A DNA stretch of 11,454 nt from Candidatus Brockarchaeota archaeon (lineage in GTDB: Archaea > Thermoproteota > EX4484-205 > DTQO01): positions 1-11,454 of the forward strand of contig JAFNJA010000039.1 of the NCBI GenBank assembly GCA_017601265.1, read 5' to 3'. Below, piece after piece: positions 6,526 to 11,454 of the stretch. The notes beneath the pieces are model-generated. The model was given only the letters and a program-made list of their open reading frames with translations. It ran no database searches and had not been told where the DNA came from. The stretch's first letter is position 1. Each line of letters starts with the position of its first letter. The position numbers and the translations under genes are program-made.

Positions 6526-6595
6526 TTCTGTCGAGCCCCCGCGATTCCTCGTCCCGATCATCTTCGGTTAATATTTTCAGGAGGGCGCGGCCACA
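6526..6595. terminator. Convergent spacer with T-rich stretch
   Basis: Seventy bases between the ends of ogt (plus) and the GNAT gene (minus). It contains GGTTAATATTTTC at about 6566-6578, AT-rich in a GC-rich setting and suitable as an archaeal T-run terminator for ogt. No stable hairpin was seen. Confidence 0.3.
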
Positions 6596-7732
6596 TTAGA
6601 CGTAGTTCAGGCCATAGTCCACGAGAGGCATCGGGAAGATCGCGTCCAGCAAGTTCTCGAGCTCGGATTTGCGGGTTTGCGGTTGCTGCCTTTTTTCGAC
6701 GGACCCGAACGCGAATGCCGTTATGTTGTCGGCGCCCTCGATCTTGAGCCTCCGATCCATGTACTCGAAGGAGAGGCATTGGGAACTTTGTTCGTATCTT
6801 ATCGACAGGTCCCTTCTCCTTCTTTCGCCGACGACTTCCGTCACGTATCCGTCGACATCCTCCAAGAACCGGCCAACGTCTATCAACTTCACGGTTCCCA
6901 TGAAGTCCCCAGCGCTCCTCTTGGCTCCCGCGCAAACCATTAGGTGGTCTAATTCTACTTCCGCCGACGTGGTCCTAACGATCGCGGACTCGGTTCCGAC
7001 TTCGTCCATCAAGTCACCCAAGGTTTTGAAGATCGAAAAGCGAGACCCGCCATATTCCAATATGGCCAGCGGCAAGTCCCTGGATCGGGGCAGCTGTAGG
7101 CAGACGTACGCCACGACTTGGCCATTTCGCAAAGCGACGTAGGTCTCGGAGATTTGGTCGCAAAGCCTCTTGGCTTCCAAAAGCGCTTTGAAATCGTCGT
7201 ACGTCCTAACGAACCTTACGGGTTCGAGCTGGTGAAGCTTGACGATGTCGAATACGTCCTCCTCCCTGTACTTTCTTATAACAAAACCTCCTCCGGGCGC
7301 GTTGAGCTGGCTTCTCTTTACCGAATACCACCTGTAGATCCCCGCGTTGACGCATCCAAACCTCCTGTAGAGGCCGCGGTCTCCTGATACAAGCATCAGC
7401 GAGGCCCCATCTTGGACCGCCTTGTTTGCAGCGTCCTCCATGAGCTTAGAGGCGAGCCCTTTGTTTCTGTATTCCGGATGGGTGCAAACCGATCCGATGC
7501 AAACAACCCTTGTCTTGCAACCCATTATGATCACGTCATTTACGGACATGCCGACAAGCGACACGACCTTTCCAGCGTCGACGAAGGCGCGCAGGTTCTC
7601 TAAGTTGCTTTCCGAGAAAAGCAGGGGGAATTCGTCCTCCATCTTGTAAGCGCTGTCTTTTCGAAATACGCTATTGGCTAATTCAATGGCGGATCGGAGT
7701 TCGCCCTTTTTGAGAGCCCTCGGCCCTTCCAT
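6596..7732 (-). CDS. GNAT-family N-acetyltransferase, Eis-like three-domain type
   Basis: A 378-residue acetyl-CoA-dependent acetyltransferase. The first GNAT domain (about 1-150) has the acetyl-CoA motif A at 81-98, with C-T-H-P-E-Y-R-N-K-G-L-A matching the R/Q-x-x-G-x-A pyrophosphate loop, then L-M-L-V-S-G-D-R-G-L-Y-R-R-F-G at 112-126. The middle section (about 150-280) looks like a second, degenerate GNAT fold. The C-terminal section (about 290-378) looks like the SCP2-like domain of Eis proteins, ending in the characteristic F-P-M-P-L-V-D-Y-G-L-N-Y-V. Eis relatives acetylate amines on antibiotics, polyamines or proteins; the target here is unknown. The start at 7732 has an AT-rich element 26 bases upstream. 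It lies downstream of the broken ceramidase-like gene on the same strand, 141 bases away. Confidence 0.87.
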   Translation of the reverse strand: MEGPRALKKGELRSAIELANSVFRKDSAYKMEDEFPLLFSESNLENLRAFVDAGKVVSLVGMSVNDVIIMGCKTRVVCIGSVCTHPEYRNKGLASKLMEDAANKAVQDGASLMLVSGDRGLYRRFGCVNAGIYRWYSVKRSQLNAPGGGFVIRKYREEDVFDIVKLHQLEPVRFVRTYDDFKALLEAKRLCDQISETYVALRNGQVVAYVCLQLPRSRDLPLAILEYGGSRFSIFKTLGDLMDEVGTESAIVRTTSAEVELDHLMVCAGAKRSAGDFMGTVKLIDVGRFLEDVDGYVTEVVGERRRRDLSIRYEQSSQCLSFEYMDRRLKIEGADNITAFAFGSVEKRQQPQTRKSELENLLDAIFPMPLVDYGLNYV

Positions 7733-7752
7733 AAAGCCCCGCGCAATCTTTC

Positions 7753-7761
7753 CGTTATTTC
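7753..7761 (-). promoter_or_regulatory. Weak TATA-like element for GNAT gene
   Basis: GAAATAACG on the minus strand, about 25 bases before the ATG at 7732. The position is right for a leaderless start but the sequence is a poor TATA box. Confidence 0.3.
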
Positions 7762-7795
7762 AGTCTTGTTGTTAAAGGCATCTGCCTTCCCCCTC

Positions 7796-7856
7796 CATCG
7801 ATGCCAGGCCGCCCCAATCCTTTCCATCTGAAGTTAGAACGGCCCAAGCATCGATG
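7796..7856. repeat. Inverted 9-base repeat in the intergenic gap
   Basis: CATCGATGC at 7796-7804 and GCATCGATG at 7848-7856 are reverse complements with 43 bases between them; each also contains the palindrome CATCGATG. They sit between the 3' end of the ceramidase-like gene and the GNAT promoter. The pair could be two half-sites for a dimeric regulator or a loose hairpin; nothing else supports a role. Confidence 0.3.
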
Positions 7857-7873
7857 AGCGAGGTTGGGGAGCC

Positions 7874-8903
7874 TTACTTGCTTCCAAATCCTTCCAAAAG
7901 TCCTATGGATTCCTTCACGAGCATGGGTCCCGCTTCAGGATTTAGGATCGACGCGGTTGGCTCGTAACCGCCTTCGGCGTATGCTTGTTTGGTAAGGACG
8001 TAGCCGATCCAATCTTGGTTGCAAAGCTCGGCTACGAAAGTGTGCTTGAACGGGGAATTCCTCCTTATCTCCTTTCCGAGTTCCAAGAAAACCTCGCCTG
8101 GAAGCCCTAAAACGGCGGCGTCGCCGATCTTAAAGGCTTGGAGTTCGACGCAGATCCCCTTCGCATCCTCGTGGCGCTTTTCGTACCAATCCGGCAAATC
8201 CTCCCGTATTGGGAGTTCGGTTTTCTTGACCTTGCTCGCGATCTCGACGTCGTCGTAAAAGTCGATTATCTGTTCGAGGACCTTCAACGATTCTCCGCCC
8301 AAGACGTTTCCAAGCCTCTCGGCCTCCTTGAACCTGTCTTCGCTCCGCAGAGCGTTCCACATCGGAACGGACCCGGCCCAGTTGAACCTTGGAACGGTTC
8401 CATAGGGTTGCGGGATTTCCCAAACCCACCTCGGATTCACGTTCCCGCAGGGCGCGTTGAGGAACACGCATACCGAGCCTGTTGACGCCGACCAGGCTCT
8501 CCCCTGATCCGAACCCTACTTTAGCAGGTCGCAGGTTGCGCCAAGCCTCCAGGAAAACTCCAGCAACCTTTCTCCCCAGAACCGTTTTCCACTCCCCGCC
8601 CGTGGCCTCGTTGTTCGGTCCTGTGTGGGTGTGGGTCCCGTGTATCATGACGGCCGAACCAGGCACGCCGGCTTCTTTTTCCACGAGGCGCCTCGCTTCC
8701 TCGACGCTTTCCCGGGGCGGCGATATCATGTCGCACGAAATTATGCCCACAGTTTCTCCCCCCGCCCTCAAAACGAGCGCCTTTGCGTAGAGGGGGTCGT
8801 GCACCCCTATCGAGCCCTTGGTCCTTTCGCTGTATCCGGCAAGAGGGTAGCCGACCGGAGGGGTGATGTCGTGTTTTGCGGCCCCCGCTTCTAGCTTGGC
8901 CAT
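7874..8903 (-). pseudogene. Neutral/alkaline ceramidase-like hydrolase with out-of-frame internal deletion
   Basis: The N-terminal part (8903 to about 8469, 145 codons) is a clear neutral/alkaline non-lysosomal ceramidase-like N-terminus: H-D-I-T-P-P-V-G, S-I-G-V-H-D-P-L-Y-A-K-A, I-I-S-C-D, and the zinc motif H-G-T-H-T-H-T-G-P at 88-96, ending G-V-N-R-L-G-M. The C-terminal part (8467 to 7874) is in another frame and starts at once with V-F-L-N-A-P-C-G-N-V-N-P-R, then carries L-P-G-E-V-F-L-E and Q-D-W-I-G-Y, which match the distal Glu and Tyr metal ligands. In intact relatives roughly 70-90 residues, including the C-H-P zinc-ligand segment, separate G-V-N-R from the G-x-V-N-P motif. Here one base separates them. 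So an internal segment is lost and the frame shifted. It is probably inactive. The 3' half is otherwise open and well conserved, so the lesion is recent or an assembly error. The start is supported by a TATA box 26 bases upstream. Confidence 0.82.
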
Positions 8904-8925
8904 GGATAGGGACTGGTTCCGCGCT

Positions 8926-8933
8926 TTCTTAAG
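8926..8933 (-). promoter_or_regulatory. TATA box for ceramidase-like gene
   Basis: CTTAAGAA on the minus strand, its centre 26 bases before the ATG at 8903. It predicts a leaderless transcript and shows that the promoter of the broken gene is still present. Confidence 0.5.
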
Positions 8934-8940
8934 ATCTTCC

Positions 8941-9250
8941 TAGGTTCCGCACGTTGCCTCCAAAAGCTGGATAGTCTGCGGGACGTGTTGGCGCCGCTGG
9001 CCGTAATGTGCTTTCCGCCGGATCTTGTCCGTAATCGATCGCTAAAGACCGCGTTTTCTCCTCGTTTTACCCACCCACTCTCGAGTAGGCTTTTTTTAGG
9101 ACCAGCGCCCGGCCAGAAGAGCTATTAACAGGTTGAGCTGAGGAGCGCGGTCTGAACGGGCGCTGACATTAGTTATGGTAACTTGCTCATAAGCTTGTTC
9201 GTAAAATGTTAAAGAAATCTTCGGCGCTTCTTTCTATTCCGCTGGTGGGA
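8941..9250. other. Divergent spacer, no gene recognised
   Basis: About 310 bases between two divergent promoters without a credible gene. It holds a T7 run at 9091-9097, a 9-base-pair inverted repeat (9103-9111 with 9157-9165) and AT-rich patches at 9122-9130 and 9200-9215. One plus-strand frame stays open across 8941-9128 but has no proper start and no recognisable domain. Confidence 0.4.
9103..9165 (+). repeat. Long stem-loop in divergent spacer
   Basis: CAGCGCCCG at 9103-9111 pairs perfectly with CGGGCGCTG at 9157-9165. After a 2x2 internal loop a second stem, CAGA 9114-9117 with TCTG 9151-9154, can form. On the plus strand ACA follows the closing stem immediately, as in archaeal H/ACA guide RNAs, but no convincing guide pocket, upper stem or promoter was found. 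It may be chance or a DNA-level operator. Confidence 0.25.
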
Positions 9251-9253
9251 AGC

Positions 9254-9260
9254 CTTAAAG
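9254..9260 (+). promoter_or_regulatory. TATA box for sugar isomerase/epimerase gene
   Basis: CTTAAAG centred 24 bases before the ATG at 9281. It favours 9281 over the in-frame ATG at 9293 as the start. Confidence 0.5.
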
Positions 9261-9280
9261 CCGCGTCGGGGCAACTTTGA

Positions 9281-10087
9281 ATGGGGATTTGGATGAAGCT
9301 AGGGTGCGCGAGCTACTCCTACCACAGGATGTTCGAGTCCGGAAAGATCGATTGGCACGGCTTCCTGGAAAGGGCCTGGAGGATGGGCTTGGACGGGGTT
9401 GAAATCAACTCCCTTTTCATGCCTAGGGACAAGAAAGTGGCGGTGGAAATCAAGAGAAAGGCCTTGAAATTAGGCTTGGATCTTTACGCTTTGACCCTGG
9501 ACATAAACCTGTGCGAACCGACGGCCGCGAAAAGGGAGAAAGCGGTCGGAGAGGCGAAGCGATGGATAGACATCGCTTCGCTCTTAGGTTGCCCGGCGAT
9601 GAGGGTCGACCTCGGTTTTACGCCCAAAGGGCATTCGGACGAGGAGGCGACGAGATGGGCTATACAAAGCTACAGGAAGTGCGTCGGCTACGCCAAGACT
9701 AAAGCCATAGTGCTGAGCATAGAGAACCATTACGGACTTTCGGCCTCGGCAGGCAAAGTCATGGAGATAATCGAGAAGGTCGGACCCGAATGGTTCGGCC
9801 TTACCCTGGACACGATGAACTACGGCACGGGAGCGGAGGCCTACGAGCAGATAGCCAAGACCGCGAAGTACGCGGTGTACGTCCACGCTAAGACGCACAG
9901 GCTTGAGGCCGGAGGGGAGAACGAGCCGAAATGGGTCGAGAAGGACATAGATTACGGCAAGATCATGGAGATCCTGAGGGGCGTCGGCTACGAAGGTTAC
10001 TTGAGCATAGAGTACGAGGGTGACGAGGACGAGGAAAGCGCCGTTCCGAAGAGCGCGGAATTCATGAAGGCCCTGCTAAAAAGGTAA
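9281..10087 (+). CDS. Sugar phosphate isomerase/epimerase, xylose isomerase-like TIM barrel
   Basis: A 268-residue protein of the AP-endonuclease-2/xylose-isomerase-like family (IolE, tagatose/psicose epimerase type), which isomerises or epimerises keto sugars or acts as a dehydratase using a divalent metal. Seen: the metal ligands at the barrel's C-terminal edge, Glu148 in L-S-I-E-N-H, Asp177 in L-T-L-D-T-M-N-Y, His202 in V-H-A-K-T-H and Glu244 in S-I-E-Y-E, and the strand-1/2 pattern G-L-D-G-V-E-I at 36-42. All four ligands are present, so it should be active. Length is typical. A second ATG at 9293 would remove four residues, but the TATA spacing supports 9281. It stands alone on the plus strand, divergent from the broken ceramidase-like gene. 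The substrate cannot be deduced. Confidence 0.88.
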   Translation: MGIWMKLGCASYSYHRMFESGKIDWHGFLERAWRMGLDGVEINSLFMPRDKKVAVEIKRKALKLGLDLYALTLDINLCEPTAAKREKAVGEAKRWIDIASLLGCPAMRVDLGFTPKGHSDEEATRWAIQSYRKCVGYAKTKAIVLSIENHYGLSASAGKVMEIIEKVGPEWFGLTLDTMNYGTGAEAYEQIAKTAKYAVYVHAKTHRLEAGGENEPKWVEKDIDYGKIMEILRGVGYEGYLSIEYEGDEDEESAVPKSAEFMKALLKR

Positions 10088-10193
10088 GCTCGCCGCGTGG
10101 TTGGAGGGGAACGCTTCACGGAAATGGGGGAACGGGCAAGCAGTTCAAGGTATAGGTTCGGATGGGAGTTGGGGGCGATTCTGCAACCAAGGA

Positions 10194-10209
10194 GCCCGAA
10201 CGGGTTTTT
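10194..10209 (+). terminator. Short hairpin with T-run after sugar isomerase gene
   Basis: CCC-GAAC-GGG followed by TTTTT, about 110 bases after the stop of the isomerase/epimerase gene. The stem is very short, but a T-run in this position is enough for archaeal termination. Confidence 0.4.
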
Positions 10210-10219
10210 AGTATTACGG

Positions 10220-10239
10220 GTGGCCAAAAATCTGGCCAC
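10220..10239 (+). terminator. Seven-base-pair hairpin before the 10296 operon
   Basis: GTGGCCA at 10220-10226 pairs with TGGCCAC at 10233-10239 around a 6-base loop and is followed by TTCTTCT. It is either a second terminator for the upstream gene or an operator just upstream of the next promoter (TATA at 10254-10260). Both readings fit. Confidence 0.4.
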
Positions 10240-10249
10240 TTCTTCTCAC

Positions 10250-10266
10250 AACGGATAAATCCCGTT
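10250..10266 (+). promoter_or_regulatory. Promoter of the 10296 operon, TATA within an inverted repeat
   Basis: GATAAAT at 10254-10260 is placed to start transcription near 10283. It is flanked by AACGG at 10250-10254 and CCGTT at 10262-10266, so a bound dimer here could block TBP. A second AT-rich patch, ATTTAAG at about 10277-10283, is too close to the start codon to serve as the TATA box. Confidence 0.4.
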
Positions 10267-10284
10267 AACTTGTACCATTTAAGC

Positions 10285-10290
10285 GAGGTG
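10285..10290 (+). promoter_or_regulatory. Strong ribosome binding site
   Basis: GAGGTG five bases before the ATG at 10296, one of the clearest ribosome binding sites in the window. It shows that this operon, unlike most neighbours, is read from a leadered mRNA. Confidence 0.6.
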
Positions 10291-10295
10291 GTAAG

Positions 10296-10670
10296 ATGAG
10301 CGAAGAGGAAAAGAAGAAAAAGCTAGAGGATGTGGAAGAATTAAAGGAAGTCTTGAACGTAGTTTCGCAACAGGTGCCGAACCTGATAAGGAACATAGTG
10401 ACGAGCGTGTTTTCGGAACAGGCGGGAGCCAACATGGGAAAGGCGGTTGGAGCGTATTACAAGGGGTTGAAGGAAGCTGGCATACCGGAAGAGACGGCCG
10501 TCCGAATGACCGAGAAATACGCGTCAACTTTCACAAGCTTGGGAGACGTAATGAAGATGGCCATGAGCGGGGAAAAGAAAGGCAAGGACTTGAGCGAAGA
10601 AATCGAGATATCAAAGGTGATAAAGGAAAAAACGGCCAAGGATCTTGAAAAGGAAGAGAAGAAAGAGTGA
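10296..10670 (+). CDS. Conserved-looking helical protein of unknown function
   Basis: A 124-residue soluble protein, not recognised. The ends are very charged: a lysine/glutamate-rich N-terminus (residues 1-18) and a K/E-rich C-terminal helix (about 92-124). The middle (about 20-90) is a moderately hydrophobic, probably all-helical core with V-P-N-L-I-R-N-I-V-T-S-V-F at 27-39, G-A-N-M-G-K-A-V-G-A-Y-Y at 44-55 and a helix-turn motif G-I-P-E-E-T-A-V-R-M-T at 62-72. There is no signal peptide, membrane span or catalytic motif. It has a strong ribosome binding site, a TATA box 40 bases upstream, and is followed 37 bases later by a small membrane protein that repeats the same G-[IM]-x-x-E-x-A-x-R motif. 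A structural or adaptor role for the operon is a guess. Confidence 0.75.
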   Translation: MSEEEKKKKLEDVEELKEVLNVVSQQVPNLIRNIVTSVFSEQAGANMGKAVGAYYKGLKEAGIPEETAVRMTEKYASTFTSLGDVMKMAMSGEKKGKDLSEEIEISKVIKEKTAKDLEKEEKKE

Positions 10671-10707
10671 ACCGTGCCCGCAGGATGGATGTTTCTAGCG
10701 ATTTGAG

Positions 10708-10935
10708 ATGAGGGTTCGAGGCGCCTTCAGTGTAGCTTTTTCCATCGCACGCCTATTGTGCGGTCTTCTTTTCTTGTGGATATTGCTGGGTTGGCAAGTT
10801 CGAAAAGCGAGAAGGGCCCTTGAGAGGCAGCTAATCCTCCAAGGCATGAAGAAAGAGGACGCCAAAAGGATAAGCGCTCAATATTCGAGGTTGAGAGAAA
10901 GCATATTTGGCGCCATGAGGGCCGGCTTAAGGTAG
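10708..10935 (+). CDS. Small single-span membrane protein
   Basis: A 75-residue protein, not recognised. Residues about 12-31 form one hydrophobic segment (A-R-L-L-C-G-L-L-F-L-W-I-L-L-G-W). It is followed by R-K-A-R-R, which by the positive-inside rule puts the C-terminal part in the cytoplasm. That part contains Q-G-M-K-K-E-D-A-K-R-I-S-A-Q-Y at 45-59, similar to a stretch of the preceding protein. The start must be near 10708 because a TAG stands in frame at 10695; the ribosome binding site is poor (only GAG next to the ATG), suggesting translation depends on the upstream gene. The gap is 37 bases from the gene before and 25 bases to the gene after, so it is probably cotranscribed with both. 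The function is unknown. Confidence 0.65.
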   Translation: MRVRGAFSVAFSIARLLCGLLFLWILLGWQVRKARRALERQLILQGMKKEDAKRISAQYSRLRESIFGAMRAGLR

Positions 10936-10960
10936 TCTCGCGAATCTACGCGGGGCCTGA

Positions 10961-11434
10961 ATGGCAATGGCCAACCAAAGCGGTGACGATGGGACCGGAG
11001 AAAGCGGATCCAGCATCGAGTCTTTGAGTAAAAAGCTAGATTTGATCCTAAAGAGGCTCGACACCCTTGAAGCCTTCGTGATGAGCAATCCTGAATACGC
11101 CTCGTTGGCGCCATACTTGCGCATGACGCGCTTTGGAATCGGTTTATACGGAGAGCCCCTGAAGGTCGCTGAACGGCTCAAAGCTGCAGAGGAGCACATG
11201 GCGAGAGAGCGGAGCGCCGCGCAGGACGAGATCTCGAGGTGCATAATTCAAGCTCTGGCTTTGAGCGGCAGGCTGAACATATCGGCGATAACCCGGCAAG
11301 TGGAGGCAATGCGCGGAAAAGCTTCCAGGAGGATCGTGAGAGAGAGGATCGAACGCTTGGAAAAGGAAGGAATAGTCAGGCGCTCCGAAGGTTATGCTAG
11401 CGTTTACGAGCTTGTTGAGTTGCCAAAAAAGTGA
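10961..11434 (+). CDS. Winged-helix DNA-binding protein with N-terminal coiled coil
   Basis: A 157-residue putative archaeal transcription regulator. After a flexible S/G/D/E-rich start (1-18) comes an amphipathic helix fit for coiled-coil dimerisation, L-S-K-K-L-D-L-I-L-K-R-L-D-T-L-E at 22-37. A central region with N-P-E-Y at 43-46 and Y-G-E-P-L-K at 63-68 follows. The C-terminal winged helix (about 92-150) shows C-I-I-Q-A-L-A-L-S-G-R-L-N-I-S-A-I (helix 1 to 2), the recognition region R-R-I-V-R-E-R-I-E-R-L-E-K-E-G-I-V-R-R, then a wing ending V-Y-E-L. The pattern 'open helix, recognition helix, L-E-x-E-G-I-V-R-R' is typical of PadR/ArsR/MarR-like archaeal regulators. ATG codons at 10961 and 10967 are both possible. 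It may regulate its own operon through the inverted repeats near 10220-10266; this is inference. Confidence 0.8.
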   Translation: MAMANQSGDDGTGESGSSIESLSKKLDLILKRLDTLEAFVMSNPEYASLAPYLRMTRFGIGLYGEPLKVAERLKAAEEHMARERSAAQDEISRCIIQALALSGRLNISAITRQVEAMRGKASRRIVRERIERLEKEGIVRRSEGYASVYELVELPKK

Positions 11435-11443
11435 CCACTTTTT
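11426..11443 (+). terminator. A/T hairpin over the stop codon of the winged-helix gene
   Basis: AAAAAGT-GACC-ACTTTTT: seven base pairs around a 4-base loop, with the TGA stop (11432-11434) inside the hairpin and a T-run as its 3' arm. It marks the probable end of the three-gene transcript. Confidence 0.5.
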
Positions 11444-11454
11444 CCCACGACTCA

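Noticed and set aside
8130..8468. Continuation of the N-terminal ceramidase-like frame past the junction
   Set aside because: This stretch is arginine-rich out-of-frame translation of the real C-terminal part, not a new domain.
8941..9128. Open plus-strand frame in the divergent spacer
   Set aside because: It lacks a start with any signal and has no recognisable motif; its internal ATG leaves about 40 residues.

Overview
The window looks archaeal. Most genes have a TATA element (often CTTAAAG or TTATAA) whose centre lies about 24-29 bases before the chosen start codon. This is the spacing expected for leaderless archaeal transcripts. Where a leader exists it carries a GGTG/GAGGTG-type ribosome binding site. 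Arginine is mostly AGG and isoleucine often ATA, the DNA is moderately GC-rich, and the small genes at the right end (charged helical protein, one-span membrane protein, winged-helix protein) resemble archaeal conserved hypotheticals. A thermophilic member of the Thermoproteota/Bathyarchaeia side of the archaea is my best guess, but no rRNA or other marker is present to prove it.

Layout, left to right. (1) 180-2379, minus strand: an aspartokinase and, downstream, a nitroreductase with its own promoter. (2) 2401-2649: a divergent promoter region with several TATA-like boxes. (3) 2650-4701, plus strand: a uroporphyrinogen-decarboxylase-superfamily protein and a Nif3-like metalloprotein, each with its own TATA box; a palindrome covers the predicted start of the Nif3-like transcript. 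(4) 4702-5160: no intact gene, but a protein-like reading frame broken by a stop, possibly a decayed gene end. (5) 5161-5928, minus: a nitrilase-superfamily carbon-nitrogen hydrolase, divergent from (6) 6172-6525, plus: a compact O6-methylguanine-DNA methyltransferase. (7) 6596-8903, minus: a large GNAT acetyltransferase and, upstream, a neutral-ceramidase-like gene broken by an apparent out-of-frame internal deletion. (8) 8904-9280: a divergent spacer. (9) 9281-10087, plus: a xylose-isomerase-like TIM-barrel sugar phosphate isomerase/epimerase. (10) 10296-11434, plus: a tight three-gene unit (helical protein, small membrane protein, winged-helix protein) closed by an A/T hairpin at its last stop codon.

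Functionally the window mixes amino-acid biosynthesis (aspartokinase), DNA repair (Ogt) and an accessory set (UroD-like, Nif3-like, ceramidase-like, sugar isomerase/epimerase). From general knowledge, such families often sit together in bacterial carbohydrate-use clusters. Here they are dispersed, and one is damaged. No CRISPR array, insertion sequence, tRNA or rRNA was recognised. The points most worth a second look are the deleted ceramidase-like gene, the altered metal-site motifs of the UroD-like and Nif3-like proteins, the broken frame at 4702-4962, and the helix-turn motif shared by two adjacent small proteins at 10296-10935.
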